A DNA stretch of 64,000 nucleotides from Serratia marcescens (GTDB lineage: Bacteria > Pseudomonadota > Gammaproteobacteria > Enterobacterales > Enterobacteriaceae), in the NCBI RefSeq assembly GCF_029846115.1, contig NZ_JARVZZ010000003.1, positions 1-64,000 on the forward strand. Reading direction: 5' to 3'. Made by a program: the position numbers and the translations under genes. How positions within the stretch are numbered: position 1 is the stretch's first letter; the number at the start of each line of letters is the position of its first letter. Shown in pieces: positions 25,662-34,063 of the stretch. Below the pieces are notes generated by a model. That model ran no database searches. It was given only the letters and a program-made list of their open reading frames with translations, and was not told where the DNA came from.

Positions 25662-26795
25662 ATGCACTTTTATGTAGATGAAACCGGACATACCGGCCCG
25701 AACCTTTTTGACCCTACTCAGCCGGTGCTTTCTTACGGCGTGCTTTCTTCGCCGGACGACCTGGACAAGGTTGCCGAAGCAGGGCTTGCTGCTTTGCGTA
25801 AGAAACTGAAGGTACAGCGCTTGCATGCCGCAGAACTGGGCATACACCGTCTTGGTGAGGTGGTCGATACGCTGCTTATTCTGCAGAAGAAGCACCGGAT
25901 GCGGTTTGATGTTTGGCAGGTGGTTAAACGCGATCACGCCATCATTTCATTCTTTGATCAGGTGTTTGATCAGGGAATGAACCCGGTGGTGCCCTGGACG
26001 GCCTACTGGACCCCGCTGCGCTACCCGTTGCTGCTGAATCTGGCAAATCTTTTTGATGACGAGCTTGCAGAAAAAGCGTGGCGCGCCCGCCTTGAGCCCC
26101 ATAATGAACGTTCATCCGCGCTTTTCAGCGAGGTCTGTAGTGTGTTGCTTCAGCGAGTCGATGCTTTGGGTGACGCCCGATCAGTTGAAATCATTACCGA
26201 TGCCCTGTACTGGGCAATGGTCAACTTTGACGAGCTGAGCTACAACTGCAAAACCGGTAAGCAAAAGCTGCAGATCATGCCCAACATGATTGGATTCCAG
26301 TCCGTCCTGCACGGAATTTGTTCCCGCCTGGGGGCGCCCAACCGCAAGGCCAATATCATTGTGGATCAACAGTCGCAGTTCAACACCACCCAGCGGGAGT
26401 TGAGCGTCTTTTATCGTCAGATCCGCGAACAGCCGTGGGAGCTGGGACCCGGCCTGCCGGTGATGAACATGAAGAACATGCCGGAGAAGCCGCTGGTTTT
26501 CCAGTCTGGAACCCAGAGTGCCGGGCTGGAGCTGGTTGATATCTATCTGTGGACCTTCAAGCGCTTTCTGGAAGAGAAAGAGCTGACCAAACCGCTTACC
26601 CGCCTGGTTTACACCAACCTCAAAACGGCACGAACGACCAGTGTTTCGCTGAAATCGATCGGTATCCGGTTTAAGGAATTTTTTGAAAAACTGCCGGAGC
26701 CGACGGCGGAAATAATACAAAAGGCGAGCGAATACCGGGATCAGGAAGAGGCGCGGCGCCTGAAACATCGCGTGCCTGCCCCCTCCCAGCCCTGA
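25662..26795 (+). CDS. DUF3800 domain protein
   Basis: A 377-residue protein (ATG 25662 after AAGGGAT). It begins MHFYVDETGHTG, the D-E signature of DUF3800, an RNase H-like fold predicted to be a nuclease. Later acidic motifs are IIVDQQSQF (about residue 240) and QSAGLELVDI (about residue 285). DUF3800 proteins are common in mobile and defence islands, but their action is not established. It is followed 107 bp later by a GIY-YIG gene. Confidence 0.8.
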   Translation: MHFYVDETGHTGPNLFDPTQPVLSYGVLSSPDDLDKVAEAGLAALRKKLKVQRLHAAELGIHRLGEVVDTLLILQKKHRMRFDVWQVVKRDHAIISFFDQVFDQGMNPVVPWTAYWTPLRYPLLLNLANLFDDELAEKAWRARLEPHNERSSALFSEVCSVLLQRVDALGDARSVEIITDALYWAMVNFDELSYNCKTGKQKLQIMPNMIGFQSVLHGICSRLGAPNRKANIIVDQQSQFNTTQRELSVFYRQIREQPWELGPGLPVMNMKNMPEKPLVFQSGTQSAGLELVDIYLWTFKRFLEEKELTKPLTRLVYTNLKTARTTSVSLKSIGIRFKEFFEKLPEPTAEIIQKASEYRDQEEARRLKHRVPAPSQP

Positions 26796-26902
26796 CTGTC
26801 CATCTCCCTTGGCCGCCCGTATGGTGCAGGATCGGGCGGCCGCCGTCATACAGGGAAAACGCCCGGTGGCGCTTGCCTGCCTCCCTAGCTTCCATTAAGA
26901 TT

Positions 26903-27754
26903 ATGAATAATATGGATTTATTCAGTTATTTGACGCTGGTTCTGCCCGATTTAAGCCCCGACCGTTGTCACGTCCATTTCGCGTCGATAAACGACTACGA
27001 CGAAGATCCGCTGACCGAGTTTGAACACGGCACTTTCGATGAATGGCAGTGCTGGCAAAAGAAAAAGGTATTCAGGCGCCCGTATGTGGTTTCGTTGATC
27101 CAGACGGAGAACAAGCTGCGCTGGATGTACGCCGGAACCTATAAGACCGGTGAGTTGCCGCGTGTGATGGAGTCTGTCAGTGGGCGTGATGAGGCCTATT
27201 ACCGCTATGCGCTGGCACCTGTCACTGCCCTCAGCGAGTATGCCGGCCGGCTTCATGTGTCACGGGCGCCGGCGGCCAATGCCCGGGCGTTTGTCCGGCT
27301 GGCGGAGGCTGTGGCCCCGTATCTGGCGATCACCGACATCTCACCAGCCCGCCGCGCCCTGGGCCGCTTTCCGGGCTACCGGGAGGTGTGCATTGACATG
27401 CGGACCCTCGGGTTGATCCTCCGGGAAGATAACCGGTCGTGGATCCGCGCGCTTTCTGACGTCAAAGGGATATACCTGCTGACCGATGAGGAGGGCGGGA
27501 AGCTGTATGTGGGTAAGGCGGATGGCGCGGAGGGGGTGTGGGGACGCTGGATGAGCTACCTGCGAACCGGGCATGGCGGCAATGCCGGCTTGAAGGAGGC
27601 ATTCGGCGATCTCGTGGGCCCGCGATCAGATCAGGTCAAATTTTCCGTGCTTGAGGTCATGGGGTTGAACTGCGAAGAAGGGGAGATTGACCGGCGTGAG
27701 GCACACTGGAAACGAGTGTTGCTGACGCGCCGCTTTGGTCATAACCGGAACTGA
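26903..27754 (+). CDS. GIY-YIG nuclease domain protein
   Basis: A 283-residue protein (ATG 26903; MNNMDLFSYLTLVLP). The C-terminal ~95 residues are a GIY-YIG domain: GIYLLTDEEGGKLYVGKA, then GVWGRWMSYL carrying the catalytic Arg, and a late EAHWKR glutamate region. The N-terminal two thirds are an unassigned domain. It has the architecture of a targeted endonuclease. Same strand as the DUF3800 gene; a strong GC stem lies between them. Confidence 0.82.
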   Translation: MNNMDLFSYLTLVLPDLSPDRCHVHFASINDYDEDPLTEFEHGTFDEWQCWQKKKVFRRPYVVSLIQTENKLRWMYAGTYKTGELPRVMESVSGRDEAYYRYALAPVTALSEYAGRLHVSRAPAANARAFVRLAEAVAPYLAITDISPARRALGRFPGYREVCIDMRTLGLILREDNRSWIRALSDVKGIYLLTDEEGGKLYVGKADGAEGVWGRWMSYLRTGHGGNAGLKEAFGDLVGPRSDQVKFSVLEVMGLNCEEGEIDRREAHWKRVLLTRRFGHNRN

Positions 27755-27828
27755 CCGCCCGATGCTGCGGCCAGGCACCAGTCATCCCGCCGCCTGGCCG
27801 CTCGAGCGTCAGCGCCTTTTCATTTGTC

Positions 27829-28668
27829 CTACCGCCGGCGTACCACAAACAGGTCGCCGATGGCCGGTGCGTGGTTGAAGATGCGCGCGTGGGCAGTGGC
27901 CATCTGGTTACAGTGCGTTTCCAGCGCCTCGTACGCCTGGATGACATCCGTTTTCAGGGCGGCCCTTTCGTCATGCAAATCGGAAATTGTCCCGACCATA
28001 TGAAGGTTTGTGGGGTGAAGGTTGTTATACCGATGCTGAATGTTCAGATCCGTCTGCAGATAAGACTGCAAGGTTGCCGCCGCGTAAACGGCGTTCTGGA
28101 AAGCCCCTTCCAGTTGCACCAGGCGGGTTTTGTACCGGCCAGAAAATTGCAGGCCGTAGGTGTTCAGGCGGAACGCTATACGCTCCACCTCGTCCTTACG
28201 TTTTTTCTCATTGTTGACGGAGGTAGCCAGTGGAGCAATTGCCTCCCGATATGCATCGTAACCGTAGGCAGTGAAGTCGGCCTGAAGTGCGTTAAAGCGG
28301 GTCATCGCCCACCCGGCATCTTTCAGCAACGAGTTTTGATGGCCCAGCCAGATGTAGTGCTTGTTGACCAGCTGGATCGCCTCCTTATAGCCTTCCTGGG
28401 TGGTCAGCTGCGGCAACCAACGGCGCGCCACGACGAATGCCCCGACCGCGCCGACGGCCACGATCCCGTTGGTCACCACGGCCAGCCAGTCGGCGGCGCT
28501 GCCGCTCTCTTTCAAGCCAAACAGCAGCGCCACTACCAAAAGCACTAAACAGGTCAGCGCCGCGCTGATCACGGCCGTCAAGGCCACTTCGCCGATCTGC
28601 TGCCACCATGGCGGAGGCGGGCGGATCGGCGTCGCTTGCTCAGGGACGGGGGGGGCCGGCTCACTCAT
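27829..28668 (-). CDS. two-helix membrane protein
   Basis: A 279-residue protein with a Pro-rich start, two membrane helices (about residues 28-52 and 60-82) and a helical cytoplasmic part of ~190 residues. No enzymatic motif recognised. It overlaps the upstream gene by 8 bp, so the two are co-translated. Size and layout recall small effector or sensor proteins of defence islands, but that is conjecture. Confidence 0.6.
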   Translation of the reverse strand: MSEPAPPVPEQATPIRPPPPWWQQIGEVALTAVISAALTCLVLLVVALLFGLKESGSAADWLAVVTNGIVAVGAVGAFVVARRWLPQLTTQEGYKEAIQLVNKHYIWLGHQNSLLKDAGWAMTRFNALQADFTAYGYDAYREAIAPLATSVNNEKKRKDEVERIAFRLNTYGLQFSGRYKTRLVQLEGAFQNAVYAAATLQSYLQTDLNIQHRYNNLHPTNLHMVGTISDLHDERAALKTDVIQAYEALETHCNQMATAHARIFNHAPAIGDLFVVRRR

Positions 28669-29293
28669 CAGCAGGAGCCTCCGTCAGGCAGATTGTAAAA
28701 TCCCCTGCCCCGTCCGGTTGCAGGCTGACGCCCTGCTTATTGAGCGTCTGGAGCATCAGGAAGTTACGCTGGTTTTCTTCTTTAACCTCGGAAAGTTTTT
28801 TTCCTTTCAGGAGCATCACAGCGCTTTCTAAATCCGCGGTTCTTTGTGCGATCTGGTCTTTGTCGTACCTGACATAAATCTCCTCAGATTGCATATCGAC
28901 ATATTCAAAGAGCCGCTCATCCAGCGTTCGTTCCTGAAGACGTCCGTTATCGAGCGCCTTGCGAATATTGTTCTGGCATTTCTCTGCCGGATGCGCACGC
29001 CAGGTTGAGGAGTGTTCGGCCGCTACCTGGGAAAAGCTTTGATCGTCTATCCCCTCAGCAGGCCAGTGAGCCGTAATTTCACTCCAGACGGTATCGGCAA
29101 GACCCTGCCAGACGGTGTCTTTAACCGACATGGCAGACAAAATATCGTCGTCGGTAATGTTGCGGATACCTTTGTATATGGCCAGACGCAGTACTTCGAC
29201 CTCCTTAACCGGCTGCTGCGTCAAGGTGACGCAACGGACGTAAAGTTCATCAAGCTCAGCTGCAGTGCTATCATCTATGTGTTTCGTAGGCAT
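28661..29293 (-). CDS. putative regulator paired with the membrane protein
   Basis: A 210-residue soluble protein starting MPTKHIDDSTAAELDELYVRCV. The first ~50 residues (with PVKEVEVLRLAIYKGIRNI) look like a ribbon-helix-helix type DNA-binding region; the rest is helical and acidic. It is the first gene of the pair. A 9-bp inverted repeat (ATAAACTTA / TAAGTTTAT at 29327-29368) lies upstream and could be its operator. Confidence 0.5.
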   Translation of the reverse strand: MPTKHIDDSTAAELDELYVRCVTLTQQPVKEVEVLRLAIYKGIRNITDDDILSAMSVKDTVWQGLADTVWSEITAHWPAEGIDDQSFSQVAAEHSSTWRAHPAEKCQNNIRKALDNGRLQERTLDERLFEYVDMQSEEIYVRYDKDQIAQRTADLESAVMLLKGKKLSEVKEENQRNFLMLQTLNKQGVSLQPDGAGDFTICLTEAPADE

Positions 29294-29846
29294 ATTGGTG
29301 TTCGACCTTAGTAAAAAATTAAAATGATAAACTTATTGGCTTGTTGTTTTCTAACTTTCTAAGTTTATTAGTTTGTGGTTGCAACGGTATCATAACCGGG
29401 TTTCTAATCAAGGTGTCATCAGTATTTTTTGTCTTCTGCGTCCCTCTGTTCAAGAACAGATCCGAAAACCCCAAGTCCCGGATCTGCCGATCATCCCCCT
29501 TCCCCGCCGCACGGTCTGCCACAACATGTGGTGGCTCATTCAGCTGCTTAAGCTACCAGATGTTGTGTTTACGCCTTCTCCCGTGATCCGCCGCGCAGGG
29601 GCAAAAAAGGGCACTTTGCTCCTTCCCCGACCGTGGTACACTTTCCGGAAAGTTTGAAATAGAAGAAAAATCGGATCACCCGGAAACGCCTGTCCGGTAA
29701 TTTAATAGGGTGTCTATGTGCCTGCTTATTATCATCTGGGTGATGTTTTCGGTTGGTAACTGCGAGGGCGATCATCGTCACCGGCGTGAGGGTTGGAGTG
29801 ATTGCGTGGCGTGATAATTTTGTGGAAAGGACTGAAGAGGGAATAA
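29294..29846. other. intergenic region without a supported gene
   Basis: About 550 bp between divergent genes. It holds the inverted repeat at 29327-29368 and a perfect 14-bp palindrome ACTTTCCGGAAAGT (29640-29653). Promoters for both flanking genes should be here. The reading frames in it have no good starts or features. Confidence 0.45.
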
Positions 29847-30176
29847 GTGGACGAGCAGGAACTTTTTTGTGAGCTGAAGGATAGTGGCTACAGATTCGTG
29901 TGGTATCTCTGCGAACCTGGTATTGCCAATCCGGACGGGATCTCCCCTGATATTCATTTCATCGTTGATCTGAACGGGAAGGAACTGGCCCGCCGCTTAA
30001 ACATCCATGAACAACCAGAAGATGGCTGGCGAATTGACTTCTGGCACGCCAGAGATTTTAGGGGGCTGCCGGAAGGTGCTGTGAAGGTGGATTTACATCT
30101 GGTGTTAGCCCGGCTCCTTATCGGACAAACGGGGTCCATGTTTTCGCGGCCCTTTTTCCTCTCCGCAGAGAAGTGA
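29847..30176 (+). CDS. hypothetical protein
   Basis: A 109-residue protein beginning at GTG 29847 with ribosome site GAGGG. It contains PDIHFIVDLNGKELARRL and KVDLHLVLARLL strands; soluble. No family recognised. It is 42 bp upstream of the membrane protein gene and may share its transcript. Confidence 0.55.
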   Translation: MDEQELFCELKDSGYRFVWYLCEPGIANPDGISPDIHFIVDLNGKELARRLNIHEQPEDGWRIDFWHARDFRGLPEGAVKVDLHLVLARLLIGQTGSMFSRPFFLSAEK

Positions 30177-30218
30177 TCATAATGGTGGGTGGGATTTTGT
30201 ACTCAATAAGGAACACTC

Positions 30219-30899
30219 ATGGGTGACTGGTTTATTGCCACTGAGGGCGTGAAGATCGTCAAAGACAGCGCCGGCCTGTGGCCGCAGATCATCACGGCGG
30301 TTTCGTCCGCCGGCGCGGCATTGGGCGGTGTGTACCTGGCCCACTACTTTACCCGCCGGCGGGAGGAAAGAGCAGTGGCGGCGAAGCAGGCCAGTGAGCG
30401 TCTTTTTATCGCCACTGAGCTGGTCTTCCTGATTGAGCAATTTGTAGAGGGCTGTGCTGGAGTTGCTACCGATCACGGTGACGTGAACTCCAAAGCTATC
30501 ACGGTTCCGACAATATCTGTTCCTGTCCTCGACTATTCAGCTGTTGCCGGGGACTGGCGGGTGTTACCCGCAAAGCTAATGTACCGTATTAGGGAGTTGC
30601 CGGTGATTCAGGGGGAGGCTGATCGGACTATTCATTCTGCAGAGCATATTCCCCCCGACTTTGATGAATTTTTTGAGGCGCGGCAGTACCAGTACACCCG
30701 TCTCGGACTCAAGGCCATCATCCAGGCCCGGCGACTGAGGCAGTTAGCGGGTCTCCCGCATACTCGTCTTGATGCGACCCCCTGGTCGGCCCAGAACGTC
30801 CTCTGGAAAGAATGGCGGCAGGAAAGAAAACGGCGCCGCGTTCAGGCTGTTCTGATGGCCCAGTCGCTGGCGGCGTTACCGGTCGAGGAAAAGCCATGA
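30219..30899 (+). CDS. small membrane protein upstream of resD
   Basis: A 226-residue protein with one membrane segment near residues 20-42 (IITAVSSAGAALGGVYLAHYF) followed by a basic RRREER stop-transfer stretch and a cytoplasmic helical domain. The ribosome site AAGGAA is 6 bases from the ATG. Its stop overlaps the resD start by 4 bp. Function unknown. Confidence 0.6.
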   Translation: MGDWFIATEGVKIVKDSAGLWPQIITAVSSAGAALGGVYLAHYFTRRREERAVAAKQASERLFIATELVFLIEQFVEGCAGVATDHGDVNSKAITVPTISVPVLDYSAVAGDWRVLPAKLMYRIRELPVIQGEADRTIHSAEHIPPDFDEFFEARQYQYTRLGLKAIIQARRLRQLAGLPHTRLDATPWSAQNVLWKEWRQERKRRRVQAVLMAQSLAALPVEEKP

Positions 30900-31681
30900 A
30901 TATCTCGCCCCTCCCTGCCCTGCCTGGCTCGTATTCAGCAAATCCGGCACCGTTGCCCGTGGCTATCGATTATCCGGCCGCGCTGGCGTTGCGACAGATG
31001 ACCCTTGTCCATGACGACCTTCCCAAATACCTGCTGGCGCCGGAGATCAGCGCCCTGCTCCACTATGTGCCGGATTTGTACCGAAAAATGCTGATAGCCA
31101 CCCTGTGGAATACCGGTGCGCGTATCAACGAGGCGCTGGCACTGACGCGCGAGAACTTCTCACTGGTGCTCCCCTACCCGTTCGCGCAATTGGCCACGCT
31201 CAAGCAACGCACGGAAAAAGCCGCCCGAACTGCTGGCCGACTTCCGAGGGGCAGCTCAGCACACCGCCTGGTACCGCTGTCCGATCCGCAGTACGTCGCG
31301 CAGCTGCAGACAATGGTGGCCACGCTGAAAATTCCGCTGGAACGTCGGAATCCCAAAACGGGTCGCATGGAGAAGGCGCGACTGTGGACGATCACCGATC
31401 GGACGGTACGCAGTTGGCTGGCGGAGGCCGTGGAGGCTGCAGCGCGCGACGGTGTGACGTTCTCGGTACCTATCACCCCGCACACCTTCCGCCACAGCTA
31501 CGCGATGCATATGCTCTATGCCGGCATTCCGCTCAAGGTACTGCAGGCGCTAATGGGTCACAAGTCGGTCAGCTCGACGGAGGTGTATACGAAGGTGTTT
31601 GCGCTGGATGTGGCGGCACGGCATCGGGTGCAATTTTCGATGCCAGAAGCGGACGCAGTGGCGATGCTCAAAGGTCGGTAG
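30896..31681 (+). CDS. resD: ResD-like tyrosine recombinase (multimer resolvase)
   Basis: A 261-residue tyrosine recombinase close to F-plasmid ResD (D protein): PVAIDYPAALALRQMTLVHDDLPKYLLAPEISALLHYVPD is characteristic. Catalytic residues are visible: Arg in NTGARINEAL (about residue 75), His-x-x-Arg in HTFRHSY (about 197), His in LMGHKS (about 221) and Tyr in EVYTKVF (about 231). It resolves plasmid multimers. The ATG at 30896 is coupled to the gene before it. The resolution site, next to an origin in F, was not identified here. Confidence 0.9.
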   Translation: MNISPLPALPGSYSANPAPLPVAIDYPAALALRQMTLVHDDLPKYLLAPEISALLHYVPDLYRKMLIATLWNTGARINEALALTRENFSLVLPYPFAQLATLKQRTEKAARTAGRLPRGSSAHRLVPLSDPQYVAQLQTMVATLKIPLERRNPKTGRMEKARLWTITDRTVRSWLAEAVEAAARDGVTFSVPITPHTFRHSYAMHMLYAGIPLKVLQALMGHKSVSSTEVYTKVFALDVAARHRVQFSMPEADAVAMLKGR

Positions 31682-31707
31682 CGAGTGGCCTAGAGATAAA
31701 AACAGGC

Positions 31708-31733
31708 AGGCCGGTCAAGTGACCGGCCTTTTT
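31708..31733 (+). terminator. terminator after resD
   Basis: Stem AGGCCGGTC / GACCGGCCT with a four-base loop, followed by five Ts. Confidence 0.9.
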
Positions 31734-31775
31734 CCCCTGGTGTTTCCTGGCGTACTGCATGGTTGGTGTTTCTGA

Positions 31776-31820
31776 TGTTTAGTAACTCTAAACAAGTCTG
31801 ATGTTAAGTGATGCTAAACA
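31776..31820. promoter_or_regulatory. two operators upstream of the XRE regulator
   Basis: TGTTTAG-N5-CTAAACA (31776-31794, perfect) and TGTTAAG-N5-CTAAACA (31802-31820, one change), 26 bp apart centre to centre. They lie 31-75 bp before the regulator gene and are probably its own sites. Confidence 0.75.
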
Positions 31821-31850
31821 TGTCGTCAATCCTTTCTATGACGGCAGACC

Positions 31851-32099
31851 ATGGTTCCCCAACGACTGAAAAGCGCCCGCCTCCGGGCTGGGCTTACACA
31901 AGAGAAACTGGGCGTACTGGCGGGTATTGATGAAGCCACCGCCCGTTCGCGGATCTCCCAATACGAGAGTGGTACCTACACCCCGTCCTTTACGACTATG
32001 TGCGCACTGGCACGTGTACTTAACGTCCCGGAGTGTTATTTCTATGTGCTGGACGAGGGTTTTGCGGAGAAAGTTTTATTGCTTCACGTTCAAAATTGA
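31851..32099 (+). CDS. XRE-family helix-turn-helix regulator
   Basis: An 82-residue protein that is almost entirely one HTH_XRE domain (LKSARLRAGLTQEKLGVLAGI...SRISQYESGTYTPSFTTMCALARVLNVPECYFY). It probably represses its own promoter through the two operators immediately upstream. Targets beyond itself are unknown; the adjacent partition module is a candidate. Confidence 0.85.
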   Translation: MVPQRLKSARLRAGLTQEKLGVLAGIDEATARSRISQYESGTYTPSFTTMCALARVLNVPECYFYVLDEGFAEKVLLLHVQN

Positions 32100-32104
32100 A
32101 TCGT

Positions 32105-32142
32105 TTTTAGATATCATTTTAATATTAAAATAATATCTAAAA
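32105..32142. repeat. 38-bp near-perfect AT palindrome
   Basis: Arms of 19 bp with one mismatch, centred on TTTAATATTAAA, between the convergent XRE gene and the gene at 32214. It may be a bidirectional terminator or an outlying site of the partition system, whose repeats share the AATATTA core. Confidence 0.6.
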
Positions 32143-32213
32143 GATACTTTTTTGATGTTGTGATAATCCTGTTTTGATTGGCAGTGAGTGTATTGATATG
32201 CTTAACTATTCTG

Positions 32214-32642
32214 TTAAGCTTTTTCACTAGAGACCGTTATCACAAACGGGTGATCAGGTGTTGGTACTGAACCTGAGTTTTCGACAATGAACCCGACTTC
32301 GCGGATCTTACCGCAGCAACAATAGCCTCGCGAGTCATCTTCGTTTTCTGGCATGATACTGAATATCGATCGAGCAAGCTGAATTTGTACGTCTGTCATG
32401 CTGAGATAGAACTGATTCTCATGCGTGTTTATTGTCCCGTCCGGATGGCGTAGAAAAACCATGTCAGAGCCGAATTGACCGCGGCCTTTTCGAACTTGAA
32501 CGCAATAACCCAGACGCATTGCGTTATCGCCACAAGTTGTGCTGGTGACAACGAATTGCCCCTTTGCTGGGTGGCTCCCTGGGCTAATCATGTTTTGGTA
32601 ATCGGCCAGGGCAATGATTTTTTCTATAACTTCGTGTGTCAT
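32214..32642 (-). CDS. hypothetical protein
   Basis: A 142-residue soluble protein (MTHEVIEKIIALADYQ) with a Cys-rich segment (GYCCCGKIREVGF). The ribosome site GAGGAA precedes the ATG. It lies downstream of the parA/RHH pair on the same strand, 83 bp away. No family recognised. Confidence 0.55.
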   Translation of the reverse strand: MTHEVIEKIIALADYQNMISPGSHPAKGQFVVTSTTCGDNAMRLGYCVQVRKGRGQFGSDMVFLRHPDGTINTHENQFYLSMTDVQIQLARSIFSIMPENEDDSRGYCCCGKIREVGFIVENSGSVPTPDHPFVITVSSEKA

Positions 32643-32725
32643 TGGTTATTCCTCTCAATTACCATCCAAAATGCAATTCAAATAATCCTACTTAAATATT
32701 GTTTTAATATTAAAGTAATTGTTAA

Positions 32726-32998
32726 TTAACTCCCGCCTCCAACCGTGGCTCCTCGGTTCAATAGCTGGCGAATTGCGATGTTGATGAGTGCAGCCCGAGA
32801 CACGCCATCTTCAGCGGCTTTCACATCGAGCCGGTCCAAAATCTCAGGATCTATCGTTAACGTGATCTGTTGACGTTTGCCTTTTACTACGCCCTTTCTT
32901 CGCGTTGCCGCGCCATCTGGAGCCGAATTTATAAAGGCTTCTGCCGCGCTGTCTTCAGCAGGGGTAGTGTTTTTTTTCGTTGGTCTTACAATAGCCAT
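32726..32998 (-). CDS. ribbon-helix-helix partition protein (ParG-like)
   Basis: A 90-residue protein with a basic disordered N-terminus and a C-terminal RHH domain (KGKRQQITLTIDPEILDRLDVKAAEDGVSRAALINIAIRQLL). This is the layout of ParG/CopG-type centromere-binding proteins. It follows parA by 58 bp and should bind the ATTACTTT repeats and stimulate the ATPase. Confidence 0.82.
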   Translation of the reverse strand: MAIVRPTKKNTTPAEDSAAEAFINSAPDGAATRRKGVVKGKRQQITLTIDPEILDRLDVKAAEDGVSRAALINIAIRQLLNRGATVGGGS

Positions 32999-33056
32999 TT
33001 ATTACCTCTTTAATCGTTTTTTAATATTACTTTAATATTCAAATGGTGTTAAATGA

Positions 33057-33701
33057 CTATGAAAATAAGATTGATATTAATCTTTCCAGGTCAGCGTCAG
33101 CTTTGGGATCCCTTGGTTTCATTTCAAGCGTACATTTCCCTGATGCTGCCCCATTCGACCACGCTTTACGCGCCACAATATGTTTGGGGATTAGTGTCAG
33201 TTCTGGGAAGTCTGCAATCACTTCTGCTGCCTCTCGATTATCAATCGAGTGTGGATTGGAGTCGGCAGCGTTGATAATAGCGAAAACGTTCAACCCATCT
33301 CTCACACTCCGCGCTTCTTTGATCAGTGCAGATATGTCTTCAAGAGCCCAAACGTCGAAGCTTCCAGGACGGTATGGAACCAACAGTGCATCGGATAGCA
33401 CTAAAGCAGCACGTAACGCTGTGGAGTCCCTGCCACCTGCATCAATGATGATGTCATCATATTTCATCTTTTGCTGGAGCACTTGAGCACGAAGGATCGG
33501 TCCTTCGGGATAAGACACACAGGCGATACCTGGCAGCGAATCATCATTTGCCCTTATGCCAACAGCGATTTGAGCCGTGCCTTGTCGATCCCCATCTATC
33601 AATAATACATCTCGACCCTGTTGTGCTCGTGCTGCAGCGATGTTTACTGCCAAAGTGGTTTTGCCTACCCCGCCCTTGGTGTTTCCTACTGTTATAATCA
33701 T
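33057..33701 (-). CDS. parA: ParA/ParF-type partition ATPase
   Basis: A 214-residue Walker-type ATPase without an N-terminal HTH, so of the small type Ib (ParF) class. The deviant Walker A motif [12 protein letters not shown] is at residues ~9-20 and the DGDRQGTA motif near residue 40. The start is ATG 33701 ([11 protein letters not shown]) with AAGGTAG upstream; the longer frame only adds operator DNA. It segregates the plasmid together with the RHH protein. Confidence 0.92.
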   Translation of the reverse strand: MIITVGNTKGGVGKTTLAVNIAAARAQQGRDVLLIDGDRQGTAQIAVGIRANDDSLPGIACVSYPEGPILRAQVLQQKMKYDDIIIDAGGRDSTALRAALVLSDALLVPYRPGSFDVWALEDISALIKEARSVRDGLNVFAIINAADSNPHSIDNREAAEVIADFPELTLIPKHIVARKAWSNGAASGKCTLEMKPRDPKADADLERLISILFS

Positions 33702-33889
33702 ATCGTTTCTACCTTTTTTTAATATTACTTTGATAGTGAAATGAGGTTTAAATAATAGTCTTTTGGGTTTGTGTGTCAAGCCTGTTTTATTGGATTATTA
33801 TGATATTAAAATGATATTACTTTAATTGTTGTGTGATGGTGCGCGAGATCTCATGTTTCGCCGCGCTTAATCTAGCCTCGCACTGGTCT

Positions 33890-34063
33890 GTGGCAAGTAT
33901 TCGCTGGCGCCGCCGGCATCACCCGTTCGCACTCCTTTCACGTTGTTCCACTCGTTTGCGCATGCGGCTTCTGCCGTCGTACCTGCCACATCCCTGACAG
34001 GCGAGCCTTGTTTTTTGCGCCATGGCGAGAAAATGAGTTCTTGCCTCCCAAGGGAGACACACC
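33890..34063 (+). repeat. leading-region element A (divergent copy)
   Basis: A shortened, divergent member of the seven-copy family. It shares the core CACCCGTTCGCACTC (33928 onward) and the following GCTTTGCGCATGCGGCT-like stretch, and it ends at the ribosome site of the methyltransferase-like gene. Proposed role: single-stranded DNA promoter. Confidence 0.55.

Larger units (their letters stand above)
32706..33829. repeat. partition-module repeats (putative centromere/operators)
   Basis: Four copies of a 14-bp motif ATTACTTTRATNKT: 33816-33829 and 33724-33737 upstream of parA, 33026-33039 between the two par genes, and 32706-32719 (reverse) after the RHH gene. Type Ib partition systems have such short repeats bound by the RHH protein for both segregation and autoregulation. 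Confidence 0.65.

Noticed and set aside
31105..31722. 205-codon frame overlapping resD
   Set aside because: Out-of-frame shadow of the recombinase gene, with a translation lacking any domain signature.
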